Of a DNA stretch of 64,000 nt, positions 47,811 to 59,045 are shown piece by piece. Made by a program: the position numbers and the translations under genes. The number at the start of each line of letters is the position of its first letter. The first letter of the stretch is position 1. Origin of the DNA: Nepenthes gracilis (lineage: Eukaryota > Streptophyta > Magnoliopsida > Caryophyllales > Nepenthaceae); assembly GCA_033239525.1 (NCBI GenBank), contig BSYO01000014.1, positions 5,994,536-6,058,535 on the forward strand, read 5' to 3'. The notes beneath the pieces were generated by a model that saw nothing but the letters and a program-made list of their open reading frames with translations, was not told the DNA's origin and ran no database searches.

Positions 47811-48813
47811 TGTTGGGTCCCATGTTCTGGCCCATGAAGCATGTCCAAGCCCACGAAGCAAGCCGCGGCCAGCAAGAGATACAAAAGCCCACGCGAGACA
47901 GTCAGCCCAGCCCAAGGGTCGGAAGGCGCGAATCCATGCTGGCGGAAGACAACGGAAACCTGCAACGCATTAAATGCGTCGCCAGGAACAGGCGGAAAAG
48001 GCAGAAAAGGCTAGCCAATAGAGGGGTGGCTGGCGCAGCGCGGCCCGGCATCCGCCATTGCCGTCTGCAAAGTGGCAACTAATCCCCGCTCGGGGGAAAT
48101 CGAGCGTGGTCAATAACGCTCAACAAAGATGCCAACCACGGCAAAGGACAACCGGCGTGACCGGTGGTCCACAATATGACTGGGCCGCGCGATAGCCCAA
48201 GCAACGGGCGTTTTGGCGCCCAAGAGTCCAACGGGGAGAGGCGTATAAGAGCCCTCACACCCCACAGAGAAAGGGATCCTTTTCCTTCAGCATCTTCATC
48301 TGCTGCTTCCTTTTGAATCTAGAATTCAAACGACGAGTCAAACTCTACTGCTCCCCCTTTCTCTATTCGATCACACAAGAGCAACGAGCCGGAACTGAGG
48401 ATCACCTCACTTCCGTCGGCGATAGCTAGCTCGCTCTCCATCCCAGCATCTTCTCAGATCACGGGAAAGTTAGCCACCTATTGCGGTGCACCGAGGAAGC
48501 CAGGCCTTCCACTACCTGTTCACTGCATTCTCCATATCACCGCACAAGTATCTCTCACGCTTCCACAGCATTCCTCCGCGCACCTCCTTAGCGTGTGCCA
48601 TTTCCGTTTATTGCGGGAATTCGCTGACTTGAGCGTTGGAGCGGCCTCGGTGGGAGAAATCCTGTCGGACCCCTGACCTCTTATTTGTTATTTGTGTTGT
48701 GTAAGTCCAGGTTTATAAAAACGGAGATCGGACCCTTCTTCCAAAGCCGCCGCACGCTGAGGAATCCGAAGGCTCCCTAATCCGTGCGACAATCGTGGGC
48801 CCGGGACGCAACA
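47811..48813 (+). mobile_element. Solo LTR (1,003 bp) with 5-bp target duplication
   Basis: Starts TGTTGGGTCCCATG and ends CCCGGGACGCAACA (near-inverted termini), with ATATC on both sides (47,806-47,810 and 48,814-48,818). It is GC-rich in an AT-rich setting. GCGTATAAGAGCC at about 48,240 looks like a TATA box reading to the right, that is, divergent from the ABCG gene. No internal region, primer site or second LTR is present, so it is a recombination remnant of an LTR retrotransposon. It sits about 420 bases upstream of the ABCG TATA box. Confidence 0.88.
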
Positions 48814-48818
48814 ATATC

Positions 48819-50248
48819 ATATGCATATATCTTTTATGCTAACATGGTAAGTCTCTTGTGCTTGAAATGCAAAGTAATATACCTAATTGATGTACGAAAA
48901 TAAATAATTTATCACGTGTCTTGAATTTGACAATGAAAATAAATTTTGCGTCCATAATTTATGTACAATTAGGGAAAGAAAACTTGAAATTAGCACGGGG
49001 TTACTACCTACCAAGCTAGTTCCGGACCGCTGTATAAATTTTCGTTGCGCATCGTGATCGGTCTGTTAATATCATTTGATTGATTGATTAATCCCTCCCG
49101 TATAAAAAACGTAACTGAAATATGTAGGTCTGTGTTTATTCGAAGGGGAGGATGGGTCCGGGAATTCAACACAAAACAACGAAAGCCCTCCGTCACTGAG
49201 ATAGCAAAGGTGAGCTAATTTTAAGCCTCATATTAGCAGTAATAATATTGCATGTCATCCAGGAAAAAAAGTCATCTTTGGATACTTTAATTTTTTTGTT
49301 TTTTAAGAAGTCAATTGATCTAATATTTTTAAATTACATAGTTGGAAATATCAAGGGAGTTTGTTGAAAAATAATAATAAATGGCCAAAGCTGATTTTAA
49401 TTAGCTTCAGAAATCAAATAAAAGATTAACTTGTTGAATATTATACATGACACAAGACTCTGTACTCCGTAGGGCTAAATTATGTTTCCTCGATCTCGTG
49501 TAAACCTATTATCTAACGATATAACAAAATTTCAACTTTCATGTGAAAGAAATCATAATATGACAAATGCTAATGCTATATTATTTTCCTATTAAATGCT
49601 AGCATAGACTGCAACGTGACAATAAGACACAGGCATGTCATATTTCAATCCATTGGTGTCCTATTTGTATTTTGTTTTTTATTTTTTAGGAAAGTGTTCT
49701 CTGACTTAGGTTGATTTAGGATACAACTAATTAGACGTAAAAAAAAGTAAGAATCTTGATTTGATAAGATTTTTATGGGTTAAGAGTGTCAACCTTTCAA
49801 ATGTAGGGCATATGAATGAGAGTGATGGGAAGTTGGACGTGAGAAAGACAGGGGACAGAGAAAGGAGAAAAGAAACAATTCCATTATTAGATGCATGATA
49901 TCTCATTGCAAAATATTCTCATTGTCAAAATTAGAAGTCATTTCTCAAAATTAAGTCTTAAACATCAACACCCTTAAATAATTTTCTTTCATTACTTGAA
50001 TAAAATACTAGTTAACAGCCAATAGTTCCTCAATCTTGCCATTGATTATTGATTAGCAATGCCACCAAACCTTGTCGTCTTGGGAAACTCATCTTCCCAA
50101 TAATCAACTAGCGAGAATCACAAATAATTTTGGACCAGAAATATTGCAATTGTCAATCTTGGAAAATATCTATAATCTTTGATCGATTTATCTAATCGTA
50201 TATGTAATGACTCGAGTCTAAATCTCAAACCCGACTCGGTTCACTCTG
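48819..50248. other. AT-rich intergenic DNA
   Basis: I see no gene, RNA or repeat here that I can support. Short open frames (for example 49,008-49,196) have no recognisable content. Confidence 0.5.
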
Positions 50249-50670
50249 ATGCGAGCATAAGTCAGGGGGAGAGCCCATCCCAAAAGACTGGTTTAATAGG
50301 AGGGAGAGTCATCTAATTTATAAACTGAAGGTTTTGCTTTAAGCTTTCTAACGTGGTACTCGCATCATTCCTCCCTCTTTCAATAACCACAGACCTTGGC
50401 GGTTGTACTCTGCGATACTTCACTCGGTAGCTTTCACTCTGCGACGTTTCACTCTGCTGTTGGTCACTCTACTCCGGCATACCGGTATCAGATCAGCCTC
50501 TCCGCAGGTAATACGTTTCGGTCAAAACTCTCCGCAGGTAGCCTTCTTTGGTTCAAGTTTGGTCTTAATGAAAGTATCATTGATGCGAGTATAAGTTAGG
50601 GTGATAGCCCATCCCAAAAGACTGGTGTAGTAGGAAGGGGAACCCCCTAACTTATAAGTTGAAGGTTTTA
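50249..50670 (-). mobile_element. TRIM-like miniature LTR element, left part (continues at 61,799-61,834)
   Basis: A 119-base terminal repeat (50,249-50,367) begins TGATGCGAG and ends CTCGCATCA, exact inverted termini. A second copy starts at 50,581 with the same start and an AGCCCATCCCAAAAGACTGG core, but is split at 50,670 by an LTR element and resumes at 61,799, ending CTCGCATCA at 61,834. The 213-base internal part begins TTCCTCCCTCTTTC, the complement of a polypurine tract next to the left repeat, suggesting minus orientation. Flanks CACTC (left) and CACTT (right) may be a target duplication. No clear primer site was found, so TRIM is the best guess, not proven. Confidence 0.55.
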
Positions 50671-53443
50671 TGTGACAAATCGGGTTATTCTCCTTAAATA
50701 ACCTCTGTCAATGGTAACATAAATTTATACCCATAATTTATCATTATAGATTTTACAGAATTTCGGCAGAGTTTCCTTTATAATTGGACGAAAAACTAAA
50801 AAAACAACCTACTTAAAATAGCATGTACAAGCACACAACTATCCAATAATCAATATTTTGGCCAACAACACAATATACAAGATCACAATCACCATATCAT
50901 TTATGACTCCAATACAGTACTCCTATCTACCATATTGGGTCTAAAGAGATGCTGTCTAGGACTAAACGAAATTCAAAACATTAACATAAATGTGGAAGTA
51001 TAGCTAAATCCAGAAACTTACGGAAGCATAACAATAACCATAAAATAATAACAAATCACATTAATCAAACTAGACAGTTTACATTCTATTACAACAATGT
51101 ATCCAAAACTTTAAGCCTTCGACATCCAACTAATCTCCTCAAGCAAGTCCCTTTCCTTACTCTAACTAATCAGGCGCTAGCTTAATGTTCTCATCTGGAA
51201 GGAGAAATAGTAAGAGTGAGCGTACAACTCAACAAACGTAATCATACATCACTAATTACAGCAAATAATAGGAAAAATAGTAATTGGGTAGGGGAAACAT
51301 ATAACTTGAATAAAAGGAAGCATGCGAGGAGGGGGGACATTTGGGATCATCTGGTTCACATATTTGTTTCGATTATGTCTATTCATTTTCATTACTTTCA
51401 TTAATCTTTGCAGACCCGAGCTAGTAGGTCGTACTAACCAACGATGTGAGAGAATGAGAAAAGAAATGTGTCTGCCACACATTCTAAAGCCGGCTATATT
51501 TTAGGTCTGTAGCACTTGACTATCGACTGCATTTTAGGTTTACAGCACTCGACCATCGGCTGTATTTTAGGTTAGCAGTACTCGACCATCTACTACATTT
51601 TAGGCCTGCACTACTCAGCTATCTCAACTCGCCCCATATCCCCCGAAGACCAGGGCAATCCTCATTCTTCAACAGTAGTATCCTAAAGCGTACCACGAAC
51701 ATCAACTGCTTTCACGAGCGACCAGTATACGTGGCAAAGTATTTCTTGGGTTCACACAGTGACAGACATAGAAAACCATATAATACTATCCCTATGAATC
51801 ATAGTCCTAGTTTCAGGATTAATTCTTCATTGAGTACATTTTCTAATCGAAAAATTACATTCCCATCCTTATCTCCATCCGGGAGATCAAATCTATCACA
51901 TATCATACTTTGGTAGATTCTCCTTCATTTACTTGCTCAGTTCTCATCTTTCTCTGGGACTTAATCCATTTTAGCAATTCAATCTAAGTTCACAAGAGAG
52001 TTTGAAATTTCTTATCTCTGATGGTCAAATATCATCTAGAAGCCTCCGGGATATATTCCCTTGCTTCCGGTGTACAAATATATATTTTCGGAGCTTACAA
52101 TTTAACATGAACATTTAATCATACGTTTCATTACAATTAAATAGAGGAAGAGCAAGCAAATTTACACTTTATTTTGGGATGAACAGTGTCGGGCCACTTT
52201 TAGAGGGCTCGGATGCCGCAAATTGGTCAAATCTTACGAGATCGATCGTCCGGTCGATATACATACATATTTGGGATGTGGTGATTCACATTTTGGGGTC
52301 AATTCAACATAATATGAAGGTGGAAGCAAGCAAATTCCCCATTTAATTTCTGATGAATGGTAACAGTGTGTATTTAGAGGGTTTGGACACCGCGAACGGG
52401 TCAAAACGTGCAAAATCGATCATATGGCCGATATTTATACATAATTGGGATGTGGTGATTCATATTTTGAGGTCGAAGCAACATAATATGAAGGTAGAAG
52501 CATGCAATTTTTCCATTTCGTCTCGGATGAATAGTAACAGTGGCATTTTAGAGGGCTTGGACACCACGAACGGGTCGAAACGTGCTAGATCGATCGCGCG
52601 GCCGACATAGATACACATTTGGGATGTAGTGATTTATATTTTGGGGTCAATTTTACAAGATACAGTGCGAAAATGGAAAACCCCCAATTCCCGTGAGTTA
52701 GGGTTGGGTGGAACTCTACCAACCGGATCGGTGAGTAAATCGGATAATAAATTACGAAATCCTTGGTCTTAAGTCATGGGTAATATATTTTCAACGGTTT
52801 GGGTGGGTATTGATACAAAATACCCGATGATAAACGAAAAATATCGAAAGAGAAAAGTTAGTGCATATAAGAACACTTGCCTCGATGTGTATTACTACTT
52901 TTATAACTAGTTCTCGGACAGATTCGGACTCCACGGGCTTGATCTCCTCCTTTCTCTCTCTAGAATCGGCACGTTCTCTCTCTAAAAAGTTTTGGAACGT
53001 GGGAAAATGAAAATCGTAAAGCAGCACGCGGCTTTAAAACGGGCTGGCGCTTGAGCGCGCGGCGACCACAGACAAATCTTGATTCTGTGCTCTCCGTGGG
53101 CTCAAGCCCAAGGAAGGCGCGGGTTATGCCCGCAGCAAGCCTACAGCAAGCCCACTTCGTATTTTTTCCGTTTGAGACTCGTTTTGACCATTCTAACCCA
53201 ATCTTTCACATCCTTGGACCTTACTTTTGATTATATAACCTTAATAAGTCATGATTATCATAATTTAAAATCTAAATCTTATTTACGAATTAATATTTTA
53301 CGGCTTACAATTTTCATTCCTGATTTACCAATTCTGGCTCTTTGAACTTTTCAATCCGATTCCTCCCATACCTTTTGACCACAATTTACCTATGTTAACT
53401 TAATTACCTTTTAATTATTATGCTCTTAACTTGAAACCTCACA
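50671..53443 (-). repeat. Left LTR (3' LTR) of the gag-pol-less element
   Basis: 2,773 bases. It contains three tandem units of about 172 bases (52,180-52,690) and, near the plus-strand end, a GC-rich block (about 53,030-53,160) followed by AT-rich sequence. Repeated CTACATTTTAGG / GCAGCACTCGACCAT motifs occur at 51,480-51,620 (about 40-base spacing). Confidence 0.9.
52180..52690. repeat. Three tandem ~172-bp units in the left LTR
   Basis: Units begin near 52,180, 52,351 and 52,525. Each has GATGAA(C/T), a TTTTAGAGGG(C/T)T(C/T)GGA core, a GATCGATCG-like block and a TTTGGGATGTGGTGATTCAC-like block. The same three units occur in the right LTR at about 60,540-61,060, so the tandem array predates the insertion. 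Confidence 0.85.
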
Positions 53444-53460
53444 ATTCTCCCCCACTTATA
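53444..53460 (-). promoter_or_regulatory. Polypurine tract of the gag-pol-less element
   Basis: Plus strand ATTCTCCCCCACTTATA directly after the LTR end at 53,443; nearly the same as the tract at 8,401 in the Tekay element. Confidence 0.75.
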
Positions 53461-53633
53461 AAAATTTCGTCCTCGAAATTTGACGAACCTCAGGATTTAT
53501 AGTTGGGAAAAAGATCCTTTTAGAATTCTTTCTTCATGATCCTACGTCACATTTTTGATCAAACGACTTATCCTAGGGGGCCCTCATCTCAAAACGAATT
53601 CCTAGTCTCCAAAACGGCTTAACCCAAATACTT

Positions 53634-55129
53634 TTTTTTTTGGTAAGTAAGTGAATTTGGATTAATGGGAGAAAAAATTTATACAAACAATGCATTATCT
53701 CCAAGTATTTTGACTTGGAGTTAAGGCATAAAACGCTACGGCATACCCCGAGCAGTTTGGTACATTAAATGACACCAAAAAATAACACAAAAAAGAAGAC
53801 CTCTAGGAGGACAAAAAAACAACATGTGTTGAGCAGCAAGCCATCACAGCAGGAGGACTAGCTTTACATACTCCCCAAAGAGCTGGAGACTTCACCCAGC
53901 ACAATCCACACCTGCTCCTAGGGAATTACATAACAGATCCACATCAGTGGCTGATCATCAGCTTCTACCATGTCAACAAGAGAACAAGAAGAAAAACCCC
54001 CAATTTCAGAATGCAAGATTGCTGCATTAAAGATTTGCATCCACTGCAACAAAGCCCCAATGCCAGCAAATCCGTGCCAGTAGCTATTAAAAATAACCAA
54101 GAAAACAGTACCACTGGGTAGACACTCACCCCAGCATCATTTTGATTCAACATTACATACTGAACCAGCAGCAAATTATACACAGTTTCAGAATAGCCAT
54201 AGCAATCCATCTTTTCAAACTCCTCAAAATCACCATATCAACCCGAGGAAAAGTCGAGCAATAGCAAAGCAAAGACAAAGAAGTGAACATAATAGGGCAA
54301 AAACAGGTAACACTAAATGCACCCAAACACCCACTAGGATCACATGACCCGATCAAAAAATGCAGCACATAATTGATAATCCAATTAGTAGTTCAAAATA
54401 TATTTACAGACTGATTGCATTCCAACCAATTCCCCACATCCAAGAGTCAAGGAGAAAACCCAGGATAGGCATGGGATAATTTCACACCAGCTAATGCACT
54501 AGGAAAATCATACCAATACCTGAAGATAGCCACAAGGCTTATTGCAATAAAAAAATCCCACGACATCAATACTACCGCATCAGAATCAGTAGGAGCAATT
54601 CCAGAAACTAGGAGGAATTACCACCATCAACTCCAACAAATCCACCCAGGAATCAGCAGATACAAGATCAGCTCACCCTACATCCAAGGCCTTCACCCCT
54701 TCAAGCCTCTAAGTCGAACCAGTAAGAAAAATTACCACCAGGAGAACATCCACCATTTTGGGGAACACCAAATTAGTCACCATAAGAATAGGCAACAGAA
54801 TTAGATTAACACGCTGGGATGTGCCACCTCACCATCCACAAACTAAGCCTGCACATACACCGACTTAAAGGCGAGCACATGCGCCAGATGAATTATTAAA
54901 CCTTTTGGACTCTTTTTGTCTACGGGCCTTAGCCCTCTTCCATTCTTTATGATTCATTTCCACTATCTCCTCAAAAGTTCTAAATTTAGTCGGGGCTGGC
55001 TTCACCGAGGGGGCGACCAATGCACGGTCCACATGATCAATATCCAAAGATGCACATGGGCTAGTAGAGTCGTGCCCACAATGGCCAGCACAATCCAAAC
55101 AATATTTCCAAGATATCAGCATTATGAAC
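53634..55129 (-). mobile_element. LINE copy with 17-bp target duplication
   Basis: GCTTAACCCAAATACTT occurs at 53,617-53,633 and again at 55,130-55,146, an exact 17-base target duplication. The left side starts with a T tract and GGTAAGTAAGTGAATTTGG, ATTAATGGGAG, the complement of the shared LINE tail. At the 5' end (right) a minus-strand frame 54,865-55,122 holds a cysteine/histidine cluster (CLDCAGHCGHDSTSPC) that resembles the zinc knuckle at the end of LINE ORF1. There is no ORF2, as in the other short copies. Confidence 0.9.
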
Positions 55130-55146
55130 GCTTAACCCAAATACTT

Positions 55147-58100
55147 ACTGATTTCTTCGACAATCGATACAAGGGAGACTTCATTACAATCACTAAACTT
55201 CCCGAAGTGGCCTAAAAATAATGCCATCCATTCCTCTAGCCTAATTCAATACTTCAAGCGAACAAATGGACTTCCACTTCAGTTCATTCCAAACCTTGAA
55301 AAGGATTCGATCATATAGAACCGCAACCTCATTCTGAAATCTTTGGGCCATGGGCCCACAACGCTTACGCTGCGCTACCCTGATTAATTATCTTACTACG
55401 AATCATCCCATTGAGATTTCACTATCATATCGAATTCAGTTTGACGTCCCAAAGATTCTCTAATCAAGTTTTACTAAGGTTTCGATACAAATCTTAAATC
55501 ACAAAAATTCTAAAATCAGAATAATTTATATTCTCTCTATTTCATTGGTAAGTCGACAAACCGATATATTTTCCAAAATACATAGTCCATATCACACACC
55601 CGAAATATACAACAACCCTGATTAACATAATCCTAGGATAGTCATACCACGAAGATGAATCTCACAATCATCCAACTGCAACCACATTCAAAATTACAAT
55701 CATAACGATCATCCAAAGATTCGACATAGCTTTCGATCATCCTCCCCTTAACCTCAGAATCCAATTACTGAGCAACCTCAAAATCCTGTTGGCACACCAA
55801 TGAGCCAACTAATCCAATCCGAACACATCTTCTATGATTAAGATATGTGGGTCACTCTAATTGCCTTGAAATAAAACCATAAGGACTTCATATTTCATAA
55901 ATTCATAACTCCAATACATCGGATACAATTCTGTCTCCCAATTTAAAAATATGACATCCTATCACCCAAGTATTGGACCTACTCACGATTTACCTTTCAC
56001 GTCTCCTATGAGACTTCGAGGACATGCTATGTCTAAAGACTCGCAGCATCAATTGTAAGCATTGATGTCCGCTTTCCTTAAGAGGCATAGAGGTTCACCT
56101 TCCCAATCTTTAAACAGATAAATCCACATGAAATCTCATTGATCACCTTTCCCTTAGTAACACAACTATTCTGGCTCTTAAAATCATAGATAATGGCTAT
56201 CTTCAAAGACAATACCCATAAGTTCTCAAAGCGGAGACTTCAATTGCTAATTCCCACCTACATGTGGCGTAACTCTAATTATGAACTTCTCCCCCACTTA
56301 ATCCGAGGGTAGCCACCAATGATGACGCGAGAGTAACATAATCCTGTCATTTCTCAAAAGCATTACATTCTACGATAATTTACCAGACCCATCAGGGGTC
56401 AACCAAAATGACATGGACGTCAATTAACCCTTTTTAGTCTCCGGAAACTACCTTTTCATATTTCGTTCTTACAATTACAAATCTCTTCTAAGTCAAACGT
56501 CTCACTAACATTGTAATCCAGAGGAACACTTGTCAGGTCACTAAATAACTTCGGTTAGACCCAAAATGACCATATGCTTTCACGGCACTAATCGGTCTTC
56601 CCAATTAGCCATCATTTAAAGTCTTATGGATTTCAAAATCATGCTACCAAAGAACCACATGCTTAACAAGGCATTTCTTTAGACTAAACTCGCATTCCCT
56701 TCTCAATGGGGCATACGGATTAACAGCCGTTCACAAGTTATGATATAATCATCAAACAAATTGCATACACCCTATGTGCTTTTGGATTCATCAATAAAGT
56801 CACCTCAACACGGGTCTGAATATGGCCAAAAGATCCATCCGATAAAATTTCATGAGACACCCGCGAACCTACAAAATCTAAATGGTGTTTCCGGACTTCG
56901 TAGTAGTCGTATCCTTATCCTGAATGCCGCCGAGTCTACAACCCCCACTAATCCACAATTAACACGCTATGGACCCAAATCGATCTTAGCAATCATCAAG
57001 CCTTTATATAGCCCACACAATTCACCTATCCATTCACAAAGTCCGCTTATCAAATCATTAATCACTTAGGCAACCCCATTTTTGAAATTCATGAACAACC
57101 TTGTTAGCTCGTCTTATTTACCTTGAAGGTTCTAGAGTATTCCACTATGATACAAAACTGATACCTCCTCGGCTTTACATGGAATCCTCAACGATTGGCA
57201 TCGATTTCACCACAACTTCGAATTACTGACCAATGATAGATCAGCTTACTCTTCTTTCTGATAACATCCTCAAAAATTCACGTAACCAAAACCCCTCAAT
57301 GACTACAAAATGACCTTTGGGCATGGTCGCCTATACAAATTGGATTTAGCGCAAATCCTCATTAATTGATTTGCAGGAAAGATGACACTAATCTACTAAT
57401 ACCTCGATCAATTTCAGACTTATGCTTCAGATCCCACAACCTAATTGTAGGATGCTATCTTTTTACCAGGCCAACCCAGTCTAGCACAGCGGTTCACCCA
57501 CCAAACTACTACCAAGATCAGATTAAAACTTGATACCTTAGCTAGCTCAAGCTCAATGCCCAAGATCACACGATTCAATGGCAAGACATAATATGATTAC
57601 CAATCCAATTCAGATCGACTCGATAACTTGCTGACCAAATCATCCATGATGTCACATCAAGATTGGCACCATAAAATGGTTCAGATTAACCCAATTAATT
57701 GCATCTACGAACCCAAAAATGTCATAACCCTCGATACTGCTTTTATCAAGCTTGCATCCTTAAATAAACAAATAAACTTAGGAATCACAGAATTATATAT
57801 TCGGGATCCCAAATGATACAGGTCTTGTGACATCAAAATTGAGAAATCTCATCTTCCATCATGGCGATCAACACAATTTTCTTATGCGTCACCACCATCA
57901 AAACTTCAACCCAAGGCACTGGATTCCTTCACTACAAGGCCAGAGGATACAAACTATCATGAATCTAGTGATCAAGCTATGTACAACTTAGATCATAGTC
58001 CCAAAATATCTTCGGGAAGACATTTATCTAAGATTAATCCATGTACATCCACCTTAATATATCTTCTATCCTCTTGAATACTGGGTCACCTTTGTCACTA

Positions 58101-59032
58101 TTGCAATGCCTAGGTTTTCCAATTACACATAACTCAAAAACACAATGCAACATAGGCTCGGAATCCCTAAAACGACACCAGGCTACAATATCAAACTTAA
58201 GAGCCTTACCTCTTATCACAACAGACGACACTTAACACCCTAACTTAATACCTTAGAATTTCGATTCAGACACTGGACCTCTTCACCGTCCGTCCCAAGA
58301 TAAGGACATTCCTCAATCTTGCGATCAAATTAATTACAATTAGAATCATATTTCTTAACTTGTCAGGAGGAATCCCTCATCGATTAAAGAACACCCATGC
58401 AGATGTCCTACAATACTTCTAATCTTCCTGAGCATTTGGCTACCACAAACACCATTTCAATACTTATGATCCATGTCTCAATTTCCATAAGGTCTGAGTC
58501 ACTTAGAATTCAAACACTTAACCGTTATTCATCCCACTTGCTAGGTTGATCAGGCAACCCTTCTCAGCATATTACTAGCCTCAGGACCACAATCTTGAGC
58601 TGGCCAAACTTGAACCTTAATCCAACATCAATTAACCTAGGCCCTGAATCCTCACTGATCAATTTAAGAATCCAATTGATACCAATCAAATTCCAATATT
58701 AAGGTGTCTCTATATACCATCTTCCTCTCGACCTTGTGGTCAGCCACTAATATTAGTAGTCCCTATTTAGGAGCCACTGCTAACATTTCCTTGAAATAGG
58801 AATAATTCGGATTAGGCCATTCCTAGAACACTAGTTGGGACGCATAAGCTAACCGATCGAAGTAAATCATCATTCCTAATTTAGTGCTAGCCTAAGTTAT
58901 TGGGATTGGAGTAACCAAAACTATCCGGACTAGCTTAATCATCATACACCTTCATCTACTTATTCGATCAATCTTTAATCTAACCTAAGCTTCCGCATAT
59001 GATTTAGATCAAACTTAAGGCATCTCTTTTTT
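55147..59032 (-). other. Internal region of the gag-pol-less element, no coding content seen
   Basis: About 3.9 kb, AT-rich, with only short open frames on either strand (longest about 100 codons, 56,761-57,069). I found none of the RT, RNase H, integrase or zinc-knuckle motifs seen in the Tekay copies. It is either a very old gag-pol or unrelated filler, as in non-autonomous LARD-like elements. Confidence 0.55.
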
Positions 59033-59044
59033 CTCTGATACCAA
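59033..59044 (-). promoter_or_regulatory. Primer-binding site of the gag-pol-less element
   Basis: The minus strand reads TTGGTATCAGAG one base from the right LTR (5' LTR) start at 59,046. Intact and identical to the second Tekay site at 13,036. Confidence 0.85.
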
Positions 59045-59045
59045 T

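Noticed and set aside
47740..48082. Plus-strand frames at the start of the solo LTR
   Set aside because: Overlapping frames in several phases without recognisable domains, inside a clearly bounded LTR.
52791..53027. Small minus-strand ORF conserved in both LTRs (also 61,156-61,392)
   Set aside because: Both copies stay open over 78 codons, but the proteins are only about 74% alike, which is no better than expected from the DNA divergence of the LTRs. No sign of selection.
56761..57069. 102-codon plus-strand frame inside the gag-pol-less element
   Set aside because: No recognised motif, opposite to the element's strand, and of a length expected by chance in 5 kb.
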